Below are positions 10,646 through 21,754 of a stretch of DNA of 64,000 nt, one piece after another. A program made the position numbers and the translations under genes. Positions within the stretch are counted from its first letter, which is position 1. Each line of letters begins with the position of its first letter. This DNA is from Ornithodoros turicata (taxonomy: Eukaryota > Arthropoda > Arachnida > Ixodida > Argasidae), in contig NC_088207.1 in assembly GCF_037126465.1 (NCBI RefSeq), positions 38,748,143 through 38,812,142 on the forward strand, read 5' to 3'. The notes beneath the pieces are model-generated. The model searched no databases and was not told the origin of the DNA. It saw nothing but the letters and a program-made list of their open reading frames with translations.

Positions 10646-13600
10646 ATGGCTGCCGCCACTCAGCAAGCAGCACCATCGAACACTATCCCGACCGCTAACG
10701 CACCTGCAGCGCAGGAAGCTGCTGCGCCCCAAGCTCCGGACTGGACTCAACAACTCCCCATGGAACAGGAAAAGAAGAAGAAGAAGAAGAAGCAGCGGAT
10801 TATTGTGCAAGACCTGTCAGACGATGAGGACATTCCAAGTGACGAGATTATTTACGACAAATCTTATTCCAAGAAGTCTAAAAAGAAGCGAAAGAGGAGG
10901 ATCATTGTAGATTCGTCCGACAGCGACTATGAACTGGATGACATAGCAGTCGGCCAAGTCGACGATCAGCGCCGGGGCAAGTCCAAGAAGGAGGACACGA
11001 GGAATAAAAAGACGGCACTCAATACGTACATTAATATTTATTCCAGCGCTGGCGGAAATACAGTAGGTGTATCGAATGAGGCGCCTCCACCGCCTACGGT
11101 CGTCGTTCCGAAGACGAACGTTCCGGAACAGCCGGTCGCACCTAGTTACCCCGTACGTATCATCACTTCAGCTGATGGAAGCCTCCCAGACAGAAGAGGA
11201 AGTGCTGCTAGAGGGCAGGATGTGTTAGTTATACCTATTCCGAAGCATTTGCAATGGAAACTTCGTAAGCTAAATATGCTGGCAAGTCAGGTACAGTCCA
11301 TGCCACTTGGAGGCGTTCAGGGTTTGTTTCCAGTACCAGAGGACGTAGTGGTTGAGCCTCAGCAGCTGGGCCAGAGGAATAGCGTGCAGTGAGTATGAAA
11401 GACACAAACTTCATATCTTTGTTCGCTCTTGCTATTTTATTTAATTTTCGTTCGTATACTGCACTCATAAGTCAGCCATAATGTGTAGCGTCCCATAAAT
11501 AGTGGGATGACATACTTGAGCGGTTTCAATCCATGTGCGTCAGAATGACCACTACCTCGGAATTTTTTTTTACGTTGCGTTTGCGAGCATTTGGGTTCTT
11601 TAGAGGAGACCGTTGGCGGGCAGCAGGGAGCTAGGTTAAACCGTACAGGAACCTTCGTAAACTTTCCAGAAGTATCCGCGACAATGGAATCATTTTAGCA
11701 TTTTGAACTCCTGTGCATACGTACCACGATTATGGACACGCAGCGAAATGTCGCGTATACTAACTCTAACAATGGTTACAGACGATGCAGTATACGAACA
11801 AAGTGTATGACGTCCGTATGGGTGTACGCTGCCGCTCGAGCTGTCGTATAGCTATACAACAATGTACAGCAAAGCCAATATATTTCTACGCTAAGGTACA
11901 ATGCGATGTTTACTGTAAAGGATAGGGAGACCAGCATCTCCCGCTACTGGAACAGTCAGACAGCCTCGGACATCACTGCAGAGTCACCCGAGTTTCGTGT
12001 CAGAGAAGCAAACGCCACAGCAAATGGACGTCCGCGTAGCTGGCGTAGACCAGGCCGTACAAGCATCGCTAATAGGAGACCAAGCAGGTGCGCAGAAAGC
12101 ATATCAGCTTGGCAACCGGGAAGGAAAGCCCCCTGTGACGGGAATCCAACAGCAACGGTAAGAATGGTTGACAAGTTATTATCTCGCACATTGACAACAT
12201 TATCTGCCGCACCCTGCTGTCTATGTGTCGCAGCTCGGAGTTGAGCGCTGATACAGGAACGTTTACATACAATATTATTACAGGGTACTTAGTGCGGTAT
12301 TCTTAAACGTTCTGTATTAGATCCTTCACTCCATTTTTCTGCTACAGAAATGGACCTTGACTCAAAGCGCTACCTGAGCGGAGGGAATCCTTCCCGCTTT
12401 CCTCGAATACTATGCATGGTAGCACTGCTGATTCCTTGAAGCTCAAGTGGAGCAGCGCTTTCCTGCATTCACTAGAGCTCATGCAGGGCGTCGAATCGGG
12501 GGTCGTTTAAGAATACGGCGGTTGGGTTTAAATAGAAGCATAAATTAGAAGGCGCGGTAGGGGGTTACATACAGAAGCACTATAAATCACTATTCGTAAG
12601 GTAGTGCGTTCTGCTATCGCACTTGCCAGATGATGTTAAGGTGCAAGCTCTTGCATTGAAGGATGACTTCGAAGTAGTCACCCGCGAAATAATTGTACAG
12701 TTCCGTGTCAGTCTAAAAGGTAACGCTGACTGTGTACGCTTGCTTGCTTCGAAACCCTAAAGCACGTTTATTCCTTCCAGGTAAAACGGTCACCGCTAGT
12801 CTCGAATGCCAACCTGATGACACGTTACACTTTTTTTTACAGTCACTTCCTTTTTGAACAACTCTCGTCCATGCCCAATGGTGACAACCATGTTGCCACG
12901 TCCCATCGGTCATGTCCAGGAGGACGGCGTTGAGTGGCCGTCGTGTGGTGATGGAAGATTAACATATGTGTCCCGATTTTAACGTGGCCTACACACGACA
13001 TGGCCACGTCCTCGGTGGGCACACGTTACTGAACGATGAAGTTTCCCGTATTGGTGGGTGCTTCGAAGTGGACGCTCTTGGCCGCCCCACGCTAATCTGA
13101 AGGCATACCCAATGCTCGATCAGTCCAATCCACGTTGCCGGGGTATATCATGGGGTACGGGGCAGTGGGGCAGACCCGATGTGGACGGTCCCACTTGTCA
13201 GCAAGAGGTGGAAGAGCCTCTTTAGTCAATTTGGGGCATGTTGATTTGTGTGGCGACGTAAAACTCGGAATTAATGGAACAGCGCGGGCGAGTCCTCTGT
13301 TCTGCAAACCTTTGAGATATCCTTCTCTCTTTCGAAGGGCGTTTATGTGAACGAGGGAGTGAAGGAAGAGGGTACTTCGTGACGTGAGCAGTCCCGATCA
13401 TGTGACGCGTGACGTAGACCGACGCTGCGGAAGCGGGCATAAGCGTGTGAGCTGAGAAAGAAAGAAAGACGAAAGGCATTGAGAGCGGCCGACGTCGCAT
13501 GAGGAGATCGGGCCGTCTTTCCGGGGGTGTTTCCTTCGAATGTTTTTTGTAAATTTCATTACGCAGTGATGATACACCGCAAAGCGAAAATGTTTTGAGT

Positions 13601-16586
13601 GCTGGCTCAACTTTGCGAATGAAACAGGGCTTCAGGCCACGTTAAATGTCACGTCCCTGCTCCTTTAATGTCCACTTAAATGTAAACATCGTTCTCTATA
13701 TCCGCTTCTGTAAATGATACCAGTGTACCACTTGTATGTTTCGTTGCATCATTCAGAGCCTTACAGACACGTTGTTAGTCAGTTCAATCAGGTATAGTAA
13801 TATACGCCATCGATCCTTCTCTTGAAGGCCCGCAGTCCCAGGAGGGCCAGAGGCCAACGCATCGAGGAACGTCTTGCCGGTCGCCTTATTGTCCATGCTC
13901 TTTCTCGTCGCGGTCTTCCTGGCCGTGGTTGCATACCAGACACGCTTGGGAGGTGAGCGAAGGCGGAAGTTTACAGAGGAGTGTACACACTGTCACATCG
14001 ATCGGTCGGGGACTTCAGAATGCGGGTGGCTGGAATAACAAAGAAAATTAAGTTAGCGGGGATAATAAAAACCGAAGAAAACGGAGGCTGCAGCAACGTG
14101 CTTGTGTCTCCTTGACATCTATGTTGCAAAATGTATTGCCGTAGAACTTTTACACCGTATAAGCATCGTAGCGCGTGAGCATTATACTTTTCCCGACCGC
14201 GCGCAAGTGTTGACTTACAATTTCCTACAGTCCTCTAACCCAATGACGACGGTGCCCATTATAGAAGAGCAGTCTCTGTTCGAAATATTGGTGGCTATAC
14301 TAGAACTTGAGGCTTTTCCTTCAATCATTATAATAACGGTTCGTCCTAACCCTGTTGCGATTTACGGTACAATGCCATGACCGAAACATTACGAACATTA
14401 CGAGGTACAGAACACGTTGGTTGACACTGAACATGATGAGAGCGCACAGAGACAAGAGACTGAGAGGCTGCCCGTGAACGGTGTCCAGGGGCGGTTGGGC
14501 GATCGCCCCCTCCCCCACTAGGCACTCCGACAAAGAAACCGCCCCCCCCCTCCAAAACCGAGGGTCTGGATCTGCCCCTGACCGGGTGTCCATAATCTTG
14601 TCTCCGTGGTATAATCGCAGCGCTTCTCGGCTACCTTCTCTACTACTAGTACCTATACTACTCTTCTCAGAAGCCTTTGACATCGTCAGTGGAAAGACTG
14701 AAGATCGGTGACCCGACATCGACTCAGTGACTGACTTTGACTGCGCTTGGACGCATGTCTGCACGACTAGGATGCATTGACTACGCTTTGACTGCACGCT
14801 GCACTCAAAGCCGGCGCTCGCGGAACTTTCCGTTTAGTGTAACTCGCGACCCAAACGTGGTATCGGGACGATTCGGGTGTCTTTGTGTATAACTTCAATT
14901 TCAGTTTATTTCAATTTCTGCGGTAGAGAAATTTGGTCCATGTACAAAAGTCCCAGGCCTGACGAGGTACATGGACCAACAACTTGTCGAAATCAATCGA
15001 CTTAAGTAATAATATGTGGACTTTGAACAATATTACCCTCACAAGCCAGCCGGAAATACATATTCTGCATAACGTTGGAAAGAGGAGGCTCTGGGCCACA
15101 CACCGGTACCTCAATGTCCCGGGCGCTGATCAAGCGAGACGGTTTCAGCAGCGTCGCAAAATTGACCCGGCGCGCGCGGTGAACGACGGCGCGAGCACCT
15201 TACCCCCCCCCCCCCCCCCCTTTTTTTTTTTAAGTTGAGCATCACTCGTAGATTGCAATATTTTGCAAGTGCTGCTTAGATAACAAAAGTTGACGTCACA
15301 CTAGCTCTTGGACGTGTCTTGGATGTCACAGTGTTGGATGTGGTGTGACATTTTACTAATTCGCTTAGAGTGTCTCGTACTCTAATGACTCGGTAACACT
15401 ACGTTTCTTCATTAGATAAGATGGCCCGCTTCGGCAACAGGACAGCGCTTAGCAGCGGTCATCCTATGGGGCGTGCATCAGTAAGGTCCGGCGCGGAAGA
15501 TCCTTATTGGTAAGTGCAGATAGTAGGTATCTGGAGGGTGCCTTCGGGAGCGATCACCTCTCTTGCATCTCCCGTTCCATCCCTATACCGTGGCGTGCCT
15601 ACACTCAAAAAAAAAAAAAAAAAGAAAGAAAGAAAAAGAGGAAAGAGAAAGAAAGGAAACTGAGTAAAATGTGGAGTAATTGCAGTTTCTAGTCCCCTAG
15701 ATTGCAGTTACTCCCCGTTTTTGTCCCCTAGTCCCGAAATTTACTTCTCGGGACTGCAAATAATCACGCAACTTCATCGCAACTTTGCTTCCGAATGCAA
15801 CCGTCTACGTAAATATGTGCTCTCAGTCAATTTGATGGCATAAGGCTTCTATGACTTAGCCAACTTAGCAATTTTCTACCCACACAGAGTAAGAAACAGT
15901 CAGCGCTTCTTTCTTCGCAAATTGGGCCTTATGTATGTAGCAAGATTTTATATCACTCGACATATCACGGTTGACGGTTTAATATAAAGCATTTTCATGC
16001 ATGCACAAGAATTATGTACCTGAGACTCTTGGAACCGAGCGTGAAATGCAGTCCGCACTCTGACATTCATTTACTCCCGTGCATTTACTCCCTAAAGGGA
16101 GTAACTTTTTTTCTGGCAACGCATTTATAGCCCCTGAAAGGGGTAAGATTACTCCTCCTGAACCTCTACATCACCAAAGTGTCGACGGTCGTCTTCTTTC
16201 TCTTAAAAGGGTCTTCAACAAAGCTTGTAGCAATGTCTAGGGCCTCCGATACCATGTGAGTGGAAGTCTAAGGGTGCAAATCCCTCACATTCCTTAACGA
16301 AGCACCAGTTGGGTGAACAAAATATCGGGACGGCTTGCACGTTGATGAACTTGCTCAGCGTGCCGTTCATGGTGGCTTTACCAGTGTTCTACGCACGAGC
16401 AGCGTTGAGGACATAAGCGCATTAAGCATTACCGAAGCTATTGAGAACGCAACTGAGGATTTCCTTAACAGTTGTGTAAGCTGCCCTGGTGCTCTAAGAG
16501 GGTACATTTCTTGACATTTGCCGTTGTGTACGTGTGAACTATACATGGTGTGTTTTTGTTTTCGATGCAGGGACGTCGATAACTGA
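10646..16586 (+). CDS. Paralog 1: Lys-rich single-pass membrane protein, five exons, unknown family
   Basis: Assembled from splice sites: exons 10646-11388, 11921-12157, 13828-13952, 15416-15509 and 16571-16586, joined in phases 2, 2, 1 and 2, giving 404 residues. Exon 1 carries an Ala/Pro-rich start, two units of poly-Lys then a hydrophobic RIIV then acidic SDDED/SDSD, and the blocks ALNTYINIYS, GVSNEAPPPPTVVVP and VLVIPIPKHL. Exon 3 encodes a membrane segment at about residues 342-363 (RNVLPVALLSMLFLVAVFLA). The last two exons give a roughly 40-residue tail ending EDPYWDVDN. There is no signal peptide, so a large cytoplasmic N-terminus with a short outside tail is inferred. Introns 3 and 4 hold repeats, including an element at 15603-16165. 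The frame opened at exon 1 reaches a TGA at 11390, which overlaps the donor GTGAGT, so the single-exon reading is an artefact. Function unknown. Confidence 0.78.
14485..14580. mobile_element. Small CAGGGGCGG...CTGCCCCTG inverted-repeat element
   Basis: A 96-bp GC-rich stretch starts CAGGGGCGG and ends CTGCCCCTG, as in short non-autonomous hAT-type elements. Flanking duplication is only approximate. It lies in intron 3 of paralog 1. Confidence 0.4.
15196..15232. repeat. Poly(C)/poly(T) tract
   Basis: About 19 C residues followed by 11 T residues, in intron 3 of paralog 1. A likely region of length polymorphism and assembly error. Confidence 0.9.
15600..16165 (-). mobile_element. Dispersed element I, copy 1 (inverted relative to 41670-42187)
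   Basis: This stretch matches the reverse complement of 41670-42187 over nearly its whole length. Shared landmarks are the GGAGTAA terminal motifs, the stretch with CCGTCTACGTAAATATGTGC and the CACACAGAGTAAGAAACAG block. The A-rich left end (15605-15640) may mark a tail. It sits in intron 4 of paralog 1. No coding capacity is seen. Superfamily unknown. Confidence 0.75.
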
Positions 16587-16832
16587 GCATGGTTTTGGAG
16601 GACATCCGCATGTCTGAATACGTGCAGAGTGCTAATACCGAGCAAGACAGCAATATGAATTCCTTATGAAAATCAACATCTATTTTCCACGAAAACATAC
16701 GCATGTCTAGTGTATCATTTCAACGAGAAAACAGTTGTATTATATTAAGCAGAAGAAGCCGCTGCACAATTTCTGCATTGAAATCCAGAGTCGATGTGTG
16801 GCCTCTGTCTGTTTCATAAATTGTGCTGGGTA

Positions 16833-17047
16833 CAGCTTGGGACAAAAGTTTACGGAACACCGGGGTGTCGCACTTCTCCGTTGGAGCGACATCCGAAAAG
16901 CGAACGGGAGCAGACACACACACTGATAGATGGATGGAATTGCCGGTCACCCGTTTCTTATTCGATCTCTTCCTGATATATAGTAGGCGGCCGCTCCCAT
17001 GAAGAAATACGCCAGTGCCGTGTTCCGTAAACTTTTGTCCCAAGCTG
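16833..17047. mobile_element. MITE E, copy 1 (CAGCTTGGGACAAAAG termini)
   Basis: The ends CAGCTTGGGACAAAAGTTTA and its reverse complement flank 215 bp, with TA on each side, as expected for Tc1/mariner-type non-autonomous elements. It lies about 250 bp downstream of paralog 1's stop codon. Copy 2, at 25136-25370, shares the TTTACGGAACAC motif. Confidence 0.8.
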
Positions 17048-17810
17048 TACACGAAAACTCTGGGCAATTCTGAAAAACTTTGCATGGACGCCCGCTCAAC
17101 TCGCACCTTCTTGACATCATTAGCGAACCACAAACAATTACATACTGTACACGGTATTCCAAATGCCGTTGAAACCGATGATCTGCTCTCACACGCGACA
17201 CGCGTTCCGCTTTCATTGCGCTGCAACATGCTTGGAGCGTTCTTCATCCCCTTGGTTTCGTTCATAGGCCCGCAGCGCAGCAAGACGTTCTTCAGTAAGA
17301 GGTAACTGTCTTGGGTTGTCCCATGACCACTTTTTGTAGAGTAAAACGGTAGCACTCATTTCAGGTTTCATACTCTACTAGCCACTATTGGACACACAGC
17401 CATGTGGTTTGATAAAGCGCCACGCCACGCGCCGACGCTCCGCGCTGCTGCGCCGCGCATAGGCTGCTCCAGTGCGCTCAGCGCTGCAGCGAGTTTTCAC
17501 AAACATCGTACAGATAATTCGAGGGTACCACAACAATACTGTCGCATTACAAAAACTTGCGGTGTCTCTGCTGATCGAACCACGCGTAATTGTGTGACAT
17601 TGCTGCTGATTCGTTGAATTGCTAAGGCATTACACGGATAATTTAAAATCCCACAGGATAGCTTATAGACATTGCTCTATGTAGGAACAGATTCGCATTG
17701 AGAATTGCATTGACAGAGAATACCAAGAAATACACAAGTCCAAGAAATACACACGCACACGTTTTATAGTTTGTGGTTAGTAAACATTTCACTCAACTTC
17801 AAATGCTGCG
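17048..17810. other. Intergenic stretch, no supported gene
   Basis: Frames on both strands at 17015-17355 look open but lack splice sites or known domains. A segment around 17449-17475 (GCGCCGCGCATAGGCTGCTC) recurs at 18106-18132, and 17575-17630 recurs near 19350-19425, so this is partly dispersed repeat. Confidence 0.45.
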
Positions 17811-17814
17811 TCGC

Positions 17815-18012
17815 TTCTTCTCTCCCGTTGGTGGTAGCCAAGGTCGTGCTGAAGACTGGGAGCTGGTGGGTTCAAATCCTACCACCGACAGTGCTACTAA
17901 TACTAATCCCCCCCCCCCCACTCCTTCCTGCCGTCCTCTCTCCATCTGTTCACATCTCTACTCCGCTCATAGCCACAGTTGCTTCGTGGCGCTCACACGG
18001 AATCGAAAATGA
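17815..18012 (+). mobile_element. tRNA-headed SINE
   Basis: The head contains an A-box-like TAGCCAAGGTCG and a B-box-like GGTTCAAATCC (17871-17881), the internal RNA polymerase III promoter of tRNA-derived SINEs. A (C)n tract and a body with GCCACAGTTGCTTCGTGGCG follow. The body recurs in reverse at 27280-27370 and 56676-56760. It is not a functional tRNA: the cloverleaf does not close. Confidence 0.7.
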
Positions 18013-19244
18013 AAATCGAAGAGCCAATACTGCAATCCAAGTATTTCCGCGTTATATTCAAAGAACCATTGATTCGAGGCGTCGCGCAGACGCTCAGCGG
18101 CCTGGTGCGCCGAGCATAGGCTACTCCAGTGCGGTACAAGTATGATAATCTATCGGCGCTCAGCGCTACCTATGGAACGAGCGTCGAAATGCCGGGTAGT
18201 TGGAAACAGTACATAATGATCAAAGGTATAGCAGCCAGGGAGAAGGACAAGGAAGCGCACCAACGAACTGCTGGGTGCTACCTATGGGTTTTTAGCTCAT
18301 ATCGCACAGAAAATCCAGAGGGGTAGCACAATGATATTGCCACGAATCATCTTCGAGAAACTTCCAGGGCACGCACGAAACGGTATATCCCGGCACATGC
18401 TGAAGAAGATGAAAGAAGCTTCCAGACACTAGCCCGCCATACAGACACATCGCCTGCTCTCTGGCAAACGCACGTGCTCTTTCTAGACTTCTCGGCGCGA
18501 CGCTTAAATGCTGGTGCGCTCCAAGCTGGAGCATTCATTCTTTGGACTCAGTTGTGTTCAGAGAGCTACTACTCTTGTGCTTTTGCTACCAAGTGTTTAA
18601 TAAACCATTTGCTGTTTATTCGACGACTCGCCGGCCCATCAGACGACGACTCGCCGGCGCATTAGAGACTCCGAATGCTACAAGCTGCCATTTCTTGCCT
18701 ACTGCTTGCCGTCGGCCTATGAAACTTGGTACATTGCTATGCTATGCTACTACGAATGCGATTATACCACTACACTACTCGTCATATGGGTCAATCAAAG
18801 GCGCTTAAAGGGAAACCATAATTCCGGGCAAATTTCCGTAGCGATTCCGTTTAGAAGTGGGTCACTGCATCTCGGCTAAAACCTCGTCTGTGAAAGTACG
18901 ATCGAAACTAGAAAACTGGCAGTCCTTACGTGCCAGAGGTCGGTCATAGGCTTCCAATGCTGCGGCCTGACAAACCCAATAAAAATGGAATGCGTTAGGT
19001 TACGCTCTTGCAAAAGCGGCGTCAGGGGTCTAAGACGGCGTCAAGCAATACCCGGTGCTTTTTATTCGATGCAGATTTTTCATTAAAAACGCTGGGAGAG
19101 CAACATAATGAGCTCCGCTCCAATACCAACCCCTGTTACTAGATGACGTCATAACCTAGCGCCAAAAAGTAACTCCGAGTCGACCCTCAATCCACGTCAG
19201 AGGGTAACGTGCATTGGAGCGATAGACATGATTGGAGCACGACC

Positions 19245-19699
19245 TACTATTAGAGACCTGGACATCCGCAAGGCTCCCAGCACCGGGGTAGTAGTTCTGG
19301 CAATCGCCGCTTCGCTTTGGGATTTGGCGCTAGCTAGCACTATTTGTTACCACGAACCAGGCGTAATGGTACGTGGTACGGTAATGGTGTGACATTGCTG
19401 CTGATTCGCTGAACTGCCAAGATACTTGATTTGCCGAAACCGCGGCAATGTATGGTGGACTGTGTTGACAACGGCGAAGGGGTACAGAAGAGAGTAGCGC
19501 GTGCTTAGCAACAGCCTATGTAGTTGTGTATGTAGGCCTGTGTAGCAGACGAACGATGGTGGCAATGATGATAATAGTGTACATGTCATTTTCTCTCCCC
19601 AATAACCCTATGTGGCGCTTGCAGCGGTTACTAGCGTAACTAACCCATGACCCGTCTCTCCCATAGGCAATTGCCATTTGTCCAAGTCTCTAGTATAGA
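19245..19699. mobile_element. Inverted-repeat element J
   Basis: The termini CTATTAGAGACCTGGACA (left) and TGTCCAAGTCTCTAGTATAG (right) are imperfect inverted repeats about 455 bp apart. The interior shares GTGTGACATTGCTGCTGATTC with 17590-17615. No coding region is seen. Confidence 0.55.
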
Positions 19700-21637
19700 G
19701 TACGTCGTGGATTGGTGTAGGTGCTGATCTGCTCACCAGATCGCGTTGCGGCCGAGACAAACCATATCAAGCCAAGTCATATCCTCCCTGCGCTCCTGAT
19801 GCGTGCGGTTTTGGTTTCGGCTCATTTGCATAGCAAAATTCGGGGATGGATATTTCGTCGTACGCGCTTGTTTCCGGATTTTTGTAAACAAATAGAGTAG
19901 CTTTCAAGGAGGATTATCTCCCATTCTGGTGTCTCACTTTTGCACGAAAGGCCCTAATTAAAGAGATAATTTTAGGTAACTTGTCATCTAGTAGTTACAC
20001 ATTCACTTCGAGAGGATGTCCGCCTGGCCGTATAACTCACCTGCAAAAAAGGCATCTATGCTGTTCTCGTAGCTTTTTAAATAAAAAATCTAACAAATAA
20101 AGGGGACGCACTGTAATTCAGGTTGTGGCCGTCCAAACGTATTACTTCTCTTCTTAATGGAAACTTGAAGAGCAATTCGATAAGGCTGTGGCTTGCATGA
20201 TAAAGTATCCCGAAATCTATTCCGCCCATCTAGATATTCGTAGCACCTGCACCGTAGATATCAGTGGGACCAGATGTGACGTCCATAATTTGCTTAATCA
20301 TGCGGACTAGTGTGGCACGTTTGTAGTTCGTGGAACGTAGTTCGTTCGTGAAGACGAAGCTGCACGGGCAGGGATGCTCATACGGAAGTGGTTCTGCTCA
20401 GGGCAGCAGCTACAGCTGTCACGTCAGTCATCGGACATCCAGTAAGTTTCCAGGATTTCCTAACTCGTATTTGCTCTTCGTTTTTAGGGCGAGAGCTGTA
20501 CTATTTTTGAAGTGTGACGTGGGCAAGCATTGCGCTTGTCCCATCCTACAGCTGGCAATGCAACTCGCATTTGCCATTAGAACCACCAAGTTTCAGGGAT
20601 TTCCATAATAATTTCTATTCAGAAGTCAACACTTGACGTTGTTGAAAGACCACAATTTCGCTCTGAGTAATCTGCACTGAGACGCTGTTCTGAAGGAATC
20701 ACACTCCTGTTCTTCGATGCGCGTAGTTGTCCAGCGTAATGGACATAGCTTTTAGTGGAGCGTTCTCTGGTAAGGGAGAGTTCGATGAACACGGTTGAGG
20801 AACGCAGCCTTCAAGAGCAGTCATAAACGTGCAGTGTACGATGAAAAGATCGGAGCGTTTAGCGATCTGTTGTAACTTCAAGTTGTGTGTTAACGGAGTG
20901 TGTTAAGTTCCACTTTTAGGAGCAGGAAGCTTACAGGATGTAAAATCTCTTCCTGAAAGTAAAGGCAGAGAAGACAGAGCAGGGAAAATATGACTTTGGC
21001 TGGGCATTCAAGGAGTGCCAAATGTTGCAGTTACTTAACTGAATTCCACAACTGAGGCAGGGCAATAGGGCTCTATAGCAATAATGGTGGCCTTTTGGAC
21101 ATCAGGAAAGGACACCACCACCACCTCAGATATATTTTGCTTTCCCTGTGGTTGTTGTCTTTTTGTAATGTAGCCAGCTAGAAATGTCATTTTGACAGCA
21201 TTAGTAACAGAGGTAGGTAGGCCGACCACGTGACTTGCCGCGTGAAAAAGAAGAAGAAACTACACTCGTAAACTTCTGCGTGACAGGGGGATTCTGTTAT
21301 CGACGTTGTTACATGTTACGTACATGTTATGTCACTATAGGTTACACCGTACGCGTCATATTGTTGGATGTGTTGACTTTAGATATATATTCTTCCAGTG
21401 TGGGGCTCTCGTTTGACTTGAGGCATATTTATATTGTGAGTGATCGCTAAAGTGAGCGGAGCACGGAATGCGATTTTTTGTCATCTTCTGAGCTGCAGAG
21501 CAGTTTCTTAGGCACAAACAAAGATCTAGGCTCATTGAGATCTAGAAATTACTGTAGTCTACCAAACAAGACATTTTTCACGGAAATTCCGTGCCGACCT
21601 ATGCGAGTTCAAAAATGTGTTGGGAATCCCATAGCGG
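19700..21637. other. Intergenic stretch between the paralogs
   Basis: No supported gene. Only short open frames, and no strong inverted repeats were seen. The promoter of paralog 2 should lie in its right part. A donor-like GAG|GTAATT at 21678 and an acceptor-like CTGCCAG at about 21705 suggest that a 5'UTR intron is possible. Confidence 0.4.
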
Positions 21638-21754
21638 ATGAAGGGTGTCGTGCCCAAGGTGAATGAAATCTATGTCCACGAGGTAATTTTAACGTGTCTC
21701 TGCCAGGAACTAAAAGCTTCCGAACGAAGCCATCTACGTGTGAAAAGCGCAAGA

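Noticed and set aside
14102..14380. Possible exon 4 of paralog 1 with a hydrophobic tail
   Set aside because: An acceptor at about 14275 could be joined in phase, but the sequence does not resemble paralog 2. The exon at 15416-15509, ending DPYW, matches the exon in paralog 2 in phase and motif.
16720..17355. Minus-strand frame of 211 codons
   Set aside because: It crosses the whole of MITE E copy 1 (16833-17047), so it joins transposon and flank, and no domain is seen.
17851..17905. Possible tRNA gene with B box GGTTCAAATCC
   Set aside because: No closing acceptor stem or complete cloverleaf. The following body recurs elsewhere, so it is a SINE head.
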